A stretch of 38,229 bases of DNA from Candidatus Blautia intestinavium (GTDB lineage: Bacteria; Bacillota; Clostridia; Lachnospirales; Lachnospiraceae), in NCBI GenBank assembly GCA_019113745.1, contig DXGV01000004.1, positions 1-38,229 of the forward strand, written 5' to 3'. Of this stretch, positions 15,955 to 25,180 are shown piece after piece (the first letter of the stretch is position 1; each line of letters begins with the position of its first letter). The translations under genes were made by a program, and so were the position numbers. Below the pieces are notes generated by a model. The model was not told the origin of the DNA and did no database searches. It saw nothing but the letters and a program-made list of their open reading frames with translations.

Positions 15955-17109
15955 ATGGAGGGTTTTATGAAGAAAAGAGCCATTAGTATTCTGCTGACAG
16001 CCGCAATGGCAGCATCTGCCCTTGCAGTGGGTACTGTAACGGTAAGTGCAGAGGAAGAAAAAGAAAAATTTGTGATTGGCATGTCACAGTGTAATCTTGG
16101 CGAACCATGGCGTGTTGCCATGAATGACCAGATTGAAAGAGCGGCAGAAAAATATCCGGAGTTTGAAGTGATCTTTGCCGATGCGGCGCAGGATAACTCC
16201 AAACAGATCGCGGATATTGAGAACTTCGTACAGATGGGCGTGGACCTTCTTCTGGTATCCCCCAACGAGGCGACACCTCTGACGAATGCGGTAAGCGCGG
16301 CTTATGATGCCGGAATCCCGGTAATCCTTCTGGACAGAAAGATCGACGGCGACAAATATACACAGTTTATCGGTGCGGATAATGTGGAAATGGGCCGTGT
16401 TGCAGGTGAATATGTAGCGGATGTGCTTCTTCCCGACGGCGGAAAAGTATGCGAGATCAAGGGACTTGAAGGTACCTCCGGAGGTATCGACAGAGACAAA
16501 GGTTTCCGTGAAGGTATCGCGAAGAACGAAAACATTGAAATCGTTGCAGAAAACAATGCAGACTGGCTTCGTGAAAAAGCGATCACGGTAGCAGAAGAGA
16601 TGCTGCAGACAAACGACGAGATCGATCTGTTCATCGCCCTGAACGACCCCATGGCAGAAGGCGCCTACATTGCGGCTAAAAATGCAGGCAGAGAAGGCGA
16701 CATCATGTTTATCGGATTCGACGGACTTGCTACTCCTGACGGCGGTATCCGCAGCGTTATCGATGGAAGACTGAGTATGACTCAGGTATATCCCACCGGC
16801 GGCGCTGAAGCTATTGAAAGCGCTTATCAGCTTCTTGTAGAAGGCAAAGAACTGGATAAAACTCTGACTCTGGAATCTGAGGTCGTTACACCTGATACAG
16901 CAGAAGAGCTTCTGGCGAAATACAGCGGTTCCGAAGACGGAGAAGCTGCAGAAGAGACTACAGAGGATGCAGCAGCTGAAGAAGAAGCCACAGAAGAGAC
17001 GGCAGCTGAAGAAGAGACAGCAGATGATGCGGCGGCAGAAGAAGAGGCAACAGATGATGCGGCGACAGAAGAAGCAGCAGAAGATACGGAAAAAGCTGCA
17101 GAGGAATAA
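15955..17109 (+). CDS. Sugar ABC transporter substrate-binding protein with acidic C-terminal tail
   Basis: The 384-residue product has a signal peptide (MKKRAISILLTAAMAASALA) with no Cys at the cleavage region, so it is not a standard lipoprotein. The type I periplasmic-binding fold runs from about 38 to 320. FVIGMSQCNLGEPWR, DNSKQIADIENFVQMGVD, GIPVILLDRKIDG, GIDRDKGFREGI and FIGFDGL resemble YtfQ/ribose-group binding proteins. From about residue 323 a 60-residue tail made almost wholly of Glu, Ala, Asp and Thr follows. The RBS GGAGG leads to the ATG at 15964 (MKKRAIS), which I favour. The upstream in-frame ATG at 15955 adds only MEGF... and overlaps that RBS. It delivers sugar to the permease encoded upstream. 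Confidence 0.9.
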   Translation: MEGFMKKRAISILLTAAMAASALAVGTVTVSAEEEKEKFVIGMSQCNLGEPWRVAMNDQIERAAEKYPEFEVIFADAAQDNSKQIADIENFVQMGVDLLLVSPNEATPLTNAVSAAYDAGIPVILLDRKIDGDKYTQFIGADNVEMGRVAGEYVADVLLPDGGKVCEIKGLEGTSGGIDRDKGFREGIAKNENIEIVAENNADWLREKAITVAEEMLQTNDEIDLFIALNDPMAEGAYIAAKNAGREGDIMFIGFDGLATPDGGIRSVIDGRLSMTQVYPTGGAEAIESAYQLLVEGKELDKTLTLESEVVTPDTAEELLAKYSGSEDGEAAEETTEDAAAEEEATEETAAEEETADDAAAEEEATDDAATEEAAEDTEKAAEE

Positions 17110-17137
17110 CATCCACAGGATATAATAAGAACATCAG

Positions 17138-17165
17138 AAAGGGGCTGCAATGGCAGTCCCTTTTT
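17138..17165 (+). terminator. Terminator after the sugar transporter genes
   Basis: AAAGGGGCTGC pairs with GCAGTCCCTTT (one G-T pair, short loop), followed by a T tract, 28 bases after the binding-protein stop. It separates the transporter operon from the regulatory genes. Confidence 0.88.
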
Positions 17166-17191
17166 GGTCTATAGTAAGAAAATTCGGGTAA

Positions 17192-17220
17192 TTGACATTG
17201 AAAGCTGGATAATTTATGAT
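17192..17220 (+). promoter_or_regulatory. Vegetative promoter of the kinase-regulator-sensor operon
   Basis: A perfect -35 TTGACA (17192-17197), a 17-base spacer and TATGAT (17215-17220) are present. It is far better than the transporter promoter. This fits constitutive production of the sensing system and induced production of the transporter. Confidence 0.85.
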
Positions 17221-17243
17221 AGTACTCATGTTGGAGGGAGAAA

Positions 17244-19025
17244 ATGTTGAAAAAACTGAAAGAATTATGCAAACCTGAAAATATGATGTTCAAACTGACG
17301 GCGCTTAATTGCAGTATTCTTCTTCTGGTTGCCTTGATTCTTACGGCGACAAGCAATGTGATCTATGAAAATTCTATTGAGGATCATTCCTCCGCCAATA
17401 CTATGGAGATTCAGAACCAGGTTCTGAAATCCCTGGATCTGGTTTTTCAGTCTGTATCGGATAATATGAAGATACTGGGAAAAAATCCGGCTGTACAGAG
17501 CTATCTTACAGTAGATGAACAGAAAGACGCCGCCCGCAGAGTGGAAATGGAAGGTCTCGTAAGAGATATCCTTCTTCAGTATTCGGAAAGTTATGGCGAT
17601 TACCTGAACATTGTAGTGGCAAGTGAAAGGGGGCAGTATCTTTCCAATGATTCTTACAGATTAAAAAAGACCCCTCTGAGCAGGGAAAACTGGTATCAGG
17701 AGGCCGTTGAAGCAAAAGGGAAGCTTGTTCTGAATACCAATGTATTCGGTCGGAATCTGAAAAGCTGGAAAAATTACAGTACGGACAGTTATATCTGTGT
17801 TTCTCAGATGGTTGTCGATGAGCAGACCGGAAAAACAGCGGGAGTGCTTTTGGTAGATCTGGATATCCGTACTATTCAGAATCTGGTGGAAGAGATCACT
17901 ATGGGGCAGACCGGATTCGGATTTATCCAGAACCGGGAGGGCAGAGTACTGTACGCTCCGAAAAACAAAATAGTGTATCGTCTGAATCCTTCCTGGTTTC
18001 AGAATAACAGCGGACAACTGCGATGCAGGATTGACGGCCAGGAATACAAGGTGCTTTATAATAGCTCTGATTATACAGATCTGGTAGCGGTAGGAGTATT
18101 TGACTGGGGAAAGACCATTGAAGGCGCTGTACAGGTAAAGAAAGCTTCCGCCTATATTGCAGTGGTGATCGCCGTTTTCGCGGCTGTCTGCTCAGTGGTT
18201 TTTTCCGTGTCCTTTACAAAACCGGTGACCAAACTTTCACGGCTCATGCAGCGGGCACAGACGGGAGATCTTTCTGTTCATTTTGACAATCATTATAAAG
18301 GGGAGATAGGGCAGCTTGGAGACGCATTTAATTCCATGGTGGATAAGATCGACAAACTTTTGTCCCTTGTATACCAGGAACAGAAAAAGAAAAGAGAGGC
18401 GGAGCTGAAAATCCTCCATGAGCAGATCAAACCTCATTTCCTATATAATACGCTTGATACTATTCAGTGGATGGCAAAAAAATATCAGGCGCAGGATATT
18501 GTGGATATTGTTCTGGCCCTTTCAAATTTTTTCCGGATAAGTTTAAGCCAGGGCAAAGAATATATTACGTTGGAGCAGGAAGTGGAAATGGTAAAAAGCT
18601 ATCTGGATATTCAGAAATTCCGGTATGAGGAATTGTTTGATTATCAGATAGACATGGAAGCATGTATCTTAAAGTGCAGGGTTTTAAAGCTTTCTCTGCA
18701 GCCGCTGGTGGAAAATGCTCTGTATCACGGTATCAAAGAGTCTGACCAGGAAAAGGGAACGATCTGGATCAGAGGATGGAAAGAAGACGGGGCTTCCATC
18801 ATTCTGGAGGTGGAAGACAACGGCGCCGGAATGTCAGAGGAAAGACTCCGGCAGATGAACCGGTGGATGATTTCCGGAGAGAAGGAAGAAGAGGTTCAGG
18901 CATATGGCACAAAAAATGTAAACGATAGAGTAAAAATTGCATATGGAGAAGAATACGGGCTGAGTTTCCGCAAACGGGACGGCGGTGGAACAATTGCCAC
19001 TTTAAAAATAAAAAGAACGGTATAG
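17244..19025 (+). CDS. YesM/LytS-type sensor histidine kinase
   Basis: The 593-residue protein has membrane segments at about 20-42 and 295-320 flanking a large extracellular dCache-like domain. A HAMP linker (TKPVTKLSRLMQRAQTGDL) and the His_kinase domain with QIKPHFLYNTLDTIQW follow, with phospho-accepting His398. The ATPase domain has LVENALYHG and DNGAGM. It is the first gene of an operon with the AraC-type regulator and a lipoprotein binding protein. It should detect a sugar, probably through contact with that binding protein, and phosphorylate the regulator. The RBS GGAGGGAG precedes the ATG. Confidence 0.93.
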   Translation: MLKKLKELCKPENMMFKLTALNCSILLLVALILTATSNVIYENSIEDHSSANTMEIQNQVLKSLDLVFQSVSDNMKILGKNPAVQSYLTVDEQKDAARRVEMEGLVRDILLQYSESYGDYLNIVVASERGQYLSNDSYRLKKTPLSRENWYQEAVEAKGKLVLNTNVFGRNLKSWKNYSTDSYICVSQMVVDEQTGKTAGVLLVDLDIRTIQNLVEEITMGQTGFGFIQNREGRVLYAPKNKIVYRLNPSWFQNNSGQLRCRIDGQEYKVLYNSSDYTDLVAVGVFDWGKTIEGAVQVKKASAYIAVVIAVFAAVCSVVFSVSFTKPVTKLSRLMQRAQTGDLSVHFDNHYKGEIGQLGDAFNSMVDKIDKLLSLVYQEQKKKREAELKILHEQIKPHFLYNTLDTIQWMAKKYQAQDIVDIVLALSNFFRISLSQGKEYITLEQEVEMVKSYLDIQKFRYEELFDYQIDMEACILKCRVLKLSLQPLVENALYHGIKESDQEKGTIWIRGWKEDGASIILEVEDNGAGMSEERLRQMNRWMISGEKEEEVQAYGTKNVNDRVKIAYGEEYGLSFRKRDGGGTIATLKIKRTV

Positions 19026-19036
19026 CAGGAGGAGAT

Positions 19037-20233
19037 ATGTGGAGAGTACTGATTGCAGACGATGAACCGAAAATACGCCAGGGGCTGAAGGAGACGCTGG
19101 AGCAGTTTGATCTTCCTCTTATTGTATGCGCGGAAGCCAGAAATGGAATGGAAGCGCTGGAGAAGGCAAAAAAATTTGAACCGGATATTCTCCTTGTGGA
19201 CATCTGTATGCCGAAGCTCAGCGGAATCCGGTTTCTGGAGGAAATAAGAAAGCTGGGCCTGGAATGCAGAATGATCGTAATTTCCGGATTCAATGAATTT
19301 ACATATGCCAAGCAGGCTATCCGTCTTGGTGTATCTTCCTATCTTTTGAAGCCTATTGCGGAGGCGGAGCTTAAGGATACTCTGGAAGAGGCAGTGGAAG
19401 ACCTGGAAAAAAGCAGAAAATCAAAAAAATTTATGGAATTGATGCGCCAACAGATACGTCAGAACAGGAATTATCTCAGAGACATTTTTTTCAACGACTG
19501 GATTGACGGTAGACTGAACGGGAACGAGTGGAAGGAACAGACGGAATTCCTTGGGATAACCGTTCCAGAAACTTTTCTTTTGACAGTGATTTCCGTTCAG
19601 CCGGGATATGAAGGAAAACTGAACGGAAATTCAGTAACGGAAGAGGCGTATAAAATAACGCTGGAAAAGGTTATGAGAGATCTGGTAGGGGAGTACAAAC
19701 CAGTATATGTATTTATGAGCCGTTATCAGGATATAGTAGGAATTCTGGGAGGCTACCGGGATGAAACGGAAATTTTAAGGAAATATCTGGGAGAAGAAAT
19801 GGAAAAACTTACCGGAGGAAAGTGCTGTGTACAGATCAGAGGATGCAGATGGAATGAAATTACAACAACATATGAGGAAATGAAAAAATATGCCCGGAGG
19901 GTAATGGAATGCCGGCCGATCGTCATGGAGGCGAGGAAATTTATTTATGAGCATTATGGCGACCGGGAACTGGATCTGACACAGGTAGCCGCCGCCATCG
20001 GCTGTAATCCCTCCTATCTCAGCAGAGTTATGAAGCAGGAACTGGGCATTTCCTTTAAAGATTTTCTGACCATGCTGCGTATCAGCGAAGCCATTCATCT
20101 TATGAGAAATCAGGAGCTTTCTATAAATCAGATCGCTGAGAAAGTAGGATACAGTAATCAGCATTATTTCTCGGCCGCCTTTAAAAACTGTCAGGGTGTG
20201 TCTCCGTCAGAATTTCGCAGAAATCTTACATGA
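19037..20233 (+). CDS. YesN-type response regulator with AraC DNA-binding domain
   Basis: The 398-residue product has an N-terminal receiver: acidic DDE at 8-10, phospho-acceptor Asp55 in DILLVDICMPKLSG, and conserved Lys in YLLKPIAEAE. A middle linker domain of about 180 residues follows. Two helix-turn-helix motifs lie at the C-terminus (LTQVAAAIGCNPSYLSRVMK and INQIAEKVGYSNQHYFSAAF). It is co-transcribed with the kinase (11-base gap, RBS AGGAGGAG). It most likely activates the sugar transporter operon upstream, whose promoter has a weak -35. Confidence 0.94.
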   Translation: MWRVLIADDEPKIRQGLKETLEQFDLPLIVCAEARNGMEALEKAKKFEPDILLVDICMPKLSGIRFLEEIRKLGLECRMIVISGFNEFTYAKQAIRLGVSSYLLKPIAEAELKDTLEEAVEDLEKSRKSKKFMELMRQQIRQNRNYLRDIFFNDWIDGRLNGNEWKEQTEFLGITVPETFLLTVISVQPGYEGKLNGNSVTEEAYKITLEKVMRDLVGEYKPVYVFMSRYQDIVGILGGYRDETEILRKYLGEEMEKLTGGKCCVQIRGCRWNEITTTYEEMKKYARRVMECRPIVMEARKFIYEHYGDRELDLTQVAAAIGCNPSYLSRVMKQELGISFKDFLTMLRISEAIHLMRNQELSINQIAEKVGYSNQHYFSAAFKNCQGVSPSEFRRNLT

Positions 20234-20282
20234 TAAAAAAACAGATGTCGTAAAGAGCCGGGAAAAGAAAGGGGACGGAGAT

Positions 20283-21197
20283 ATGAAGAAATGGATAAAA
20301 GGGCTTGCGCTTTTTCTCTGTGTCAGCATGATATGCGGCTGCAGTCCGGATAAAACAGTCCGGACAGACGGCTACAGATACCTGGTGGGAGTGAGCCTTA
20401 CTAATGTACTGGAGCCCTGGCTGAACAATCTGGTACAGGTGCTTTCCGAAAAGGCGGAGCAGGAAAAAAGAGCAAATTTCATTTTCCGGGACGCCGCCGG
20501 CAGCACAGAGAAACAGGTACAGGATGTAAACGCCCTTATGGAATATGGAATTGATCTTCTGATCGTTACTCCGGATACAGGCGCCGCACTGAATGAGATT
20601 ATAGAAAAAGTGTCAGGCAGTATCCCGGTGATAGCTGTGGGAACAGAACCGGAAACAGATGCATATACCACGGTGATCCAGGCAGACGACGAAAGGATCG
20701 GACAGATGGCAGGAGAGTATATTGTTGAGAACCTGTATGAAGAAGGCGAAAAAGTGGTGGTGATCCAGGGAATGAAGGAATCTCCCATTTCGGATAAGAG
20801 ACGGAAGGGCTTTGAAAAGGCTGTGGCGGGAAGTCTGCCGGAGGAAGATATCTTTTACTATTACGGCGACTGGCTGAGGGATTCGGCAGAGCTCCGCATG
20901 AAAGATTATCTGGTGGTAAATGGAAAAGCGGATATTGTTTTTGCTTTTAATGATGAAATGGCGTACGGGGCTTATCTGGCCTGCCAGCAGCTTCGGGTAA
21001 AAGAAAAAACGGGTTTTATCGGGGTGGACGGCTTTGACGGAGAGGCGGCGGGACGAAATCTGGTGGAAGGAGGAATCCTGAAGGCAACGATACAGAGCCC
21101 GGATTTTGGAGCTCTGACCTACGAGACAGCCATGAGGATACTGGAGGGAGAAGAGCCTGAGAAAAATATCACTATTGTTCCGGAGATCATTTCCTGA
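20283..21197 (+). CDS. Lipoprotein sugar-binding protein, probable sensor partner of the kinase
   Basis: The 304-residue product starts at the ATG after GACGGAG. A longer reading frame beginning at 20196 lies inside the regulator gene and is rejected. The signal peptide has a proper lipobox (MICGC), so it is membrane-anchored. The binding fold is a paralogue of the transport protein at 15955: compare GVSLTNVLEPWLNNL, STEKQVQDVNALMEYGIDLLIV, DKRRKGFEKAV, YYGDWLRDSAELRM and GFIGVDGF. It has no acidic tail. It follows the kinase and regulator genes with no transporter genes of its own. This is the arrangement of three-component systems such as XylFII-LytS-YesN. I infer a sugar-sensing role. Confidence 0.88.
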   Translation: MKKWIKGLALFLCVSMICGCSPDKTVRTDGYRYLVGVSLTNVLEPWLNNLVQVLSEKAEQEKRANFIFRDAAGSTEKQVQDVNALMEYGIDLLIVTPDTGAALNEIIEKVSGSIPVIAVGTEPETDAYTTVIQADDERIGQMAGEYIVENLYEEGEKVVVIQGMKESPISDKRRKGFEKAVAGSLPEEDIFYYYGDWLRDSAELRMKDYLVVNGKADIVFAFNDEMAYGAYLACQQLRVKEKTGFIGVDGFDGEAAGRNLVEGGILKATIQSPDFGALTYETAMRILEGEEPEKNITIVPEIIS

Positions 21198-21255
21198 GAT
21201 GTATGAAACCTTCTTATAAGAGCGGAAAAAAATTTTTTCCTTCGACAAAAAATCC

Positions 21256-21284
21256 TTTACATTCCAAAATTCCTGTGGTAGAAT
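21256..21284 (+). promoter_or_regulatory. Promoter of the rpsF-ssb-rpsR operon
   Basis: TTTACA (21256-21261) and TAGAAT (21279-21284) are separated by 17 bases. Just upstream, the A/T palindrome at 21225-21241 (GGAAAAAAATTTTTTCC) may be a weak terminator for the preceding operon or an AT-rich promoter-stimulating element. Confidence 0.75.
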
Positions 21285-21313
21285 AACCAACTGTGATATA
21301 TTTTCATATCCTT

Positions 21314-21335
21314 GCTCTCTGTACAGGCGGAGGGC
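21314..21335 (+). other. Hairpin in the rpsF leader
   Basis: GCTCTC (21314-21319) pairs with GAGGGC (21330-21335) with one wobble, in the leader of about 70 bases before rpsF. Leaders of rpsF operons can bind the S6:S18 complex for feedback control. I cannot confirm the specific conserved binding motif here. Confidence 0.3.
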
Positions 21336-21361
21336 CATAAAGACCATAAGGAGGTAAAAGC

Positions 21362-21649
21362 ATGAACAAGTACGAGTTAGCATTAGTTGTGAGTGCCAAG
21401 GTTGAAGACGAAGTACGCGACGCGGTAGTAGAGAAAGCAAAAGGCTACATCACCCGTTACAACGGCACCATCACAGAAGTAGAAGAATGGGGTAAGAAGA
21501 AATTAGCTTACGAAATTCAGAAAATGCATGAAGGCTTCTACTATTTCATTCAGTTTGAAGCAGACACACAGTGTCCGGCAGAAGTTGAAAGACATGTACG
21601 TATCATGGACAATGTATTAAGATATCTCGTTGTCCGCAAGGATGCATAG
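21362..21649 (+). CDS. rpsF: 30S ribosomal protein S6
   Basis: The 95-residue product is a complete S6: N-terminal YELALVVSAKVEDEV, middle WGKKKLAYEIQKMHEGFYYFIQFEA and C-terminal RIMDNVLRYLVVR. It binds the central domain of 16S rRNA together with S18, encoded two genes downstream. There is a strong RBS AAGGAGG, and it is the first gene after a clear promoter. The order rpsF-ssb-rpsR is the standard bacterial arrangement. Confidence 0.97.
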   Translation: MNKYELALVVSAKVEDEVRDAVVEKAKGYITRYNGTITEVEEWGKKKLAYEIQKMHEGFYYFIQFEADTQCPAEVERHVRIMDNVLRYLVVRKDA

Positions 21650-21719
21650 TCTTTTGGAAATGGATTTTAGAAAGCACCATTAAGAAACCCGTTCACTTAT
21701 CATAAGAAGAGGTAGAAAA

Positions 21720-22178
21720 ATGAACAAAGTAATTTTAATGGGACGCTTGACAAGAGATCCTGAGGTTCGTTATACCGCAGGAGAAAACGCTCTGGCAATC
21801 GCCAGATATACACTGGCAGTAGACAGGAGATTCCGCCGCGACGGAGAAGCGACAGCCGATTTTATCAGTTGTGTTGTCTTCGGCCGGGGCGCAGAGTTTG
21901 CCGAGAAGTATTTTCATCAGGGAATCCGCATTGTGGTATGCGGCCGGATCCAGACCGGAAGTTATACCAACAGAGAAGGACAGAAGGTATATACTACGGA
22001 AGTAGTTGTAGAAGAGCAGGAATTTGCTGAGAGCAAATCAGCCAGTGATAATTATATGGCGTCTCATCCTCAGCAGAGCGCGGCTCCGGCTCCTTCCATG
22101 CCGGCTCCCAGCGCGGCAAGCGCAGACGGATTTATGAATATTCCGGATGGAATTGACGAAGAACTGCCGTTTAATTAA
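21720..22178 (+). CDS. ssb: Single-stranded DNA-binding protein
   Basis: The 152-residue product has an N-terminal OB fold (MNKVILMGRLTRDPEVRY, FISCVVFGRGAEFAEKYFHQG, RIQTGSYTNREGQKVYTTEVVV). A flexible Pro/Ala/Ser linker and the acidic tip GIDEELPFN that recruits repair and replication proteins complete it. It protects single-stranded DNA during replication. It sits between rpsF and rpsR, with RBS AGAGG before the ATG. Confidence 0.97.
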   Translation: MNKVILMGRLTRDPEVRYTAGENALAIARYTLAVDRRFRRDGEATADFISCVVFGRGAEFAEKYFHQGIRIVVCGRIQTGSYTNREGQKVYTTEVVVEEQEFAESKSASDNYMASHPQQSAAPAPSMPAPSAASADGFMNIPDGIDEELPFN

Positions 22179-22267
22179 TCTGAACAGGCTGTTTGGAATG
22201 TCCGGGCGGTCTTTTCAGAGGAATTCTGAAGATCAAAAGAAAACTGAAAGAATAGGAGGAATGTATC

Positions 22268-22531
22268 ATGGCTTACAATAGAGGCGAAAGACCGGACTCT
22301 CCCATGAAGAGAAGAGGCGGACGCAGAAGAAAAAAAGTTTGCGTATTCTGCGGCAAAGAAAATAATGAGATCGATTACAAGGACGTAGCAAAACTGAGAA
22401 AATATGTTTCCGAAAGAGGAAAGATCCTTCCCAGAAGAATCACCGGAAACTGCGCGAAACATCAGAGAGCGCTGACTGTTGCTATTAAGAGAGCGCGTCA
22501 CCTTTCCCTGATGCCTTACGTTCAGGACTGA
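22268..22531 (+). CDS. rpsR: 30S ribosomal protein S18
   Basis: The 87-residue basic protein has the family segments [30 protein letters not shown] and [24 protein letters not shown]. The N-terminus carries an Arg/Lys-rich extension. The CxxC near residue 26 is the one seen in zinc-binding-type (C+) S18 proteins. The RBS AGGAGG is present. It is the last gene of the operon, followed by a terminator. Confidence 0.96.
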   Translation: MAYNRGERPDSPMKRRGGRRRKKVCVFCGKENNEIDYKDVAKLRKYVSERGKILPRRITGNCAKHQRALTVAIKRARHLSLMPYVQD

Positions 22532-22544
22532 TTGTAAATGCTTT

Positions 22545-22579
22545 AAATGCCGTTGTCAGAGTGTGACAGCGGCATTTTT
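22545..22579 (+). terminator. Terminator after rpsR
   Basis: AAATGCCGTTGTCA pairs with TGACAGCGGCATTT (14 bp, one wobble, loop GAGTG), followed by T residues. It ends the rpsF operon before gdpP. Confidence 0.9.
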
Positions 22580-22589
22580 CAGATTCATA

Positions 22590-22618
22590 TGGTAAAATCA
22601 GCGGGAATCTGTTATAAT
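22590..22618 (+). promoter_or_regulatory. Probable promoter of gdpP-rplI-dnaB
   Basis: A perfect TATAAT (22613-22618) lies 17 bases after a weak TGGTAA (22590-22595), downstream of the rpsR terminator. The -10 is convincing and the -35 is not. Confidence 0.5.
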
Positions 22619-22667
22619 AAAACACAGATTCTTGTTAATTTTTATGAAATGAATGGTAATGAGAGCT

Positions 22668-24719
22668 ATGAATGGTAATTTTAAATTAAGAGGGCATCTG
22701 AAAAATCTGACGCGCTGGCCGCTGTATCTGACAGGTTTTCTTGTTATCTTAAATGTGCTGGTCTATTTTGTAGATATAAAGGCCGGTCTTCTGGTGACGT
22801 TGGGAGTGCTTGTCTATCTGGCATGCTCTGTGGGGATCCTGATGTATCACAGACCCCAGATGTTTAACGACCTGGTGGCCTTTGCCAGTCAGTATGAATT
22901 CCTGGAAAAGCGTGTCCTGGAAGAGCTGGCTCTGCCTTACGCGATCATGGATATGGAAGGCAGGATGATCTGGTCCAATAAGATTTTTGCCCAGTTGACG
23001 GGGACAGATCAGTTTTACCGGAAGAATGTAAATACGATATTTCCTGATATCACTCCGGACAGGCTTCCCGTTCCGGACGAGAAGGAAATATCTGAGATCA
23101 GCACGCAGGTGGGAGACAGGATCTACCGGATCTCCATGCAGAGGGTGCTTCTGGGAGAGGCGATGATACACTCAAAGGTAATCGACGGAATACCTGAGAG
23201 CACCAGTCTGATCGCCATGTATCTTTATGACGAGACAGAGCTGAAAGAGTATATTCAGGCCAACGAAGACAACAAGCTTGTTCTTGCCCTCGCCTATCTG
23301 GACAATTATGAAGAAGCCCTTGAAAGCGTGGAGGACGTCAGAAGATCTCTTCTGATCGCTCTGATCGACCGGAAAATTACGAAGTATTTTTCAAACTATG
23401 ACGGTCTTGTGAAAAAACTGGAGAAGGACAAATACTTCCTGATCATGCGCCAGAGTTCTCTGGAGGCTCTCAAAGAGCAGAAATTCCATATTTTAGAGGA
23501 AGTAAAAACAGTAAATATCGGAAATGAGATGACGGTAACCTTAAGTATCGGCATCGGATTGAACGCGGCTACTTATCTGCAGAATTACGAATACTGCCGT
23601 ATCGCCATAGAGATGGCTCTCGGGCGCGGCGGGGATCAGGTTGTGATCAAAAATGGCGACAGCATCACATATTTTGGCGGAAAAGCCCAGCAGATGGAAA
23701 AAACTACCCGCGTAAAGGCCCGTGTAAAGGCCCAGGCTCTGAAAGAGTTTATGAGTACGAAAGAACGTGTGGTAGTCATGGGACATAAGATTACTGATGT
23801 GGACGCCCTTGGCGCCGCCATTGGTATTTACCGTGCCGGAAAAACGCTGGGAAAGCCGGTGCATATTGTTGTAAATGATCCTTCGACTTCGATCCGTCCC
23901 CTGATGGCCGGGTATATGAACAATCCGGATTATGAACCGTCTATATTTATCGACAGGTCGCAGGCTATGGAGCTTGTGGATAATAATACGGTTGTAGTGG
24001 TGGTGGACACCAATAAGCCCAGCTATACGGAATGCGAAGAGCTTCTGCGTATGACAAAGACGATTGTGGTTCTGGATCATCACCGGAGAGGCAATGAAGT
24101 GATTGAAAACGCGGTTCTGTCCTATGTGGAGCCCTATGCGTCTTCTACCTGTGAAATGGTGGCGGAAATCCTGCAGTATTTCTCAGACGATCTCCGGCTG
24201 AGGAATATTGAGGCTGACTGTATCTATGCGGGAATTGTGATCGATACAAACAACTTTATCACAAGAGCAGGAGTGCGTACTTTTGAGGCAGCGGCTTTCC
24301 TGCGCCGTTGCGGAGCGGATATGACAAGAGTGCGCAAGCTTCTGAGAGATAATCTGGACGCTTATAAGGCAAGAGCGGAGGCGGTACGGACAGCCGAGAT
24401 CTACAGAGAATGCTTTGCGATAGCGAAATGTCCAAGCGAAGGTCTGGAAAGTCCGACAGTCGTTGGGGCCCAGGCGGCAAATGAGCTTTTAAACGTCGCC
24501 GGAGTAAAGGCCTCGTTTGTTCTTACTGCTTTTAACAAGGAAGTATATATAAGCGCCCGGGCAATCGATGAGATAAACGTTCAGGTCATGATGGAAAAAA
24601 TGGGCGGCGGCGGTCATCTGAATATCGCCGGAGCTCAGGTAAAGCGTCCGATCGATGAAGTGGAAGAAATGCTGAAGGGTATTATCGACGAGACATATCA
24701 GGAGGAATTAGAGAAATGA
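22668..24719 (+). CDS. gdpP: Cyclic-di-AMP phosphodiesterase GdpP (DHH/DHHA1 family)
   Basis: The product of about 683 residues has two N-terminal membrane helices, a PAS-like region ([17 protein letters not shown]), a degenerate GGDEF domain ([13 protein letters not shown]) and a DHH phosphodiesterase. Its catalytic motifs are [28 protein letters not shown] and IDTNNF. The C-terminal DHHA1 domain has [13 protein letters not shown]. It hydrolyses cyclic di-AMP, which controls potassium transport and cell-wall balance. The start is uncertain: ATG codons at 22653, 22659 and 22668 are all in frame and none has a good RBS. I chose 22668. It overlaps rplI by four bases. Confidence 0.93.
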   Translation: MNGNFKLRGHLKNLTRWPLYLTGFLVILNVLVYFVDIKAGLLVTLGVLVYLACSVGILMYHRPQMFNDLVAFASQYEFLEKRVLEELALPYAIMDMEGRMIWSNKIFAQLTGTDQFYRKNVNTIFPDITPDRLPVPDEKEISEISTQVGDRIYRISMQRVLLGEAMIHSKVIDGIPESTSLIAMYLYDETELKEYIQANEDNKLVLALAYLDNYEEALESVEDVRRSLLIALIDRKITKYFSNYDGLVKKLEKDKYFLIMRQSSLEALKEQKFHILEEVKTVNIGNEMTVTLSIGIGLNAATYLQNYEYCRIAIEMALGRGGDQVVIKNGDSITYFGGKAQQMEKTTRVKARVKAQALKEFMSTKERVVVMGHKITDVDALGAAIGIYRAGKTLGKPVHIVVNDPSTSIRPLMAGYMNNPDYEPSIFIDRSQAMELVDNNTVVVVVDTNKPSYTECEELLRMTKTIVVLDHHRRGNEVIENAVLSYVEPYASSTCEMVAEILQYFSDDLRLRNIEADCIYAGIVIDTNNFITRAGVRTFEAAAFLRRCGADMTRVRKLLRDNLDAYKARAEAVRTAEIYRECFAIAKCPSEGLESPTVVGAQAANELLNVAGVKASFVLTAFNKEVYISARAIDEINVQVMMEKMGGGGHLNIAGAQVKRPIDEVEEMLKGIIDETYQEELEK

Positions 24720-25162
24720 AAGTAATTTTATTAGAAGATGTAAAATCTCTTGGAAAAAAGGGACAGATTGTAAATGTCAGCGACGGCTATGCGCGCAATA
24801 TGCTTCTGCCGAAAAAGCTGGGAGTGGAGGCGACTCCGAAAAATCTGAACGATTTGAAGCTTCAGAAAGCGAATGAGGAAAAAGTGGCTCAGGAAAATCT
24901 GGAAGCGGCCCAGGCTTTCGCTAAAGAACTGGAAGATAAAGAAATCATTCTGACGCTTAAAGTAGGAGAAGGCGGAAAGACCTTTGGTTCCGTTTCCGCA
25001 AAGGAGATTTCTGAGGAGGCAAAAACCCAGCTCGGACTGAATATCGACAAAAAGAAACTGCAGCTTCCAAATCCCATCAGGAACCTTGGGGTGACGCAGG
25101 TTCCTGTAAAGCTTCATCCCAAGGTGACAGGAAGCCTGAAGGTCTGGATAAAAGAAGCGTAG
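24716..25162 (+). CDS. rplI: 50S ribosomal protein L9
   Basis: The 148-residue product has the N-terminal rRNA-binding domain ([35 protein letters not shown]), the long connecting helix and the C-terminal domain ([12 protein letters not shown]). It is of normal length. It is translationally coupled to gdpP through ATGA and followed after 18 bases by dnaB. The gdpP-rplI-dnaB order is common in Firmicutes. Confidence 0.97.
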   Translation: MKVILLEDVKSLGKKGQIVNVSDGYARNMLLPKKLGVEATPKNLNDLKLQKANEEKVAQENLEAAQAFAKELEDKEIILTLKVGEGGKTFGSVSAKEISEEAKTQLGLNIDKKKLQLPNPIRNLGVTQVPVKLHPKVTGSLKVWIKEA

Positions 25163-25180
25163 CATGGAGGATCACAGGGT

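Noticed and set aside
16084-17112. Long minus-strand open frame opposite the sugar-binding protein gene
   Set aside because: It is antisense to a clear binding-protein gene. Its Cys/Phe-rich low-complexity start is only the complement of the acidic tail codons, and it has no RBS.
20196-20282. Longer N-terminus of the lipoprotein binding protein
   Set aside because: The added 29 residues overlap the regulator gene. The ATG at 20283 has an RBS and gives a correct lipoprotein signal peptide.
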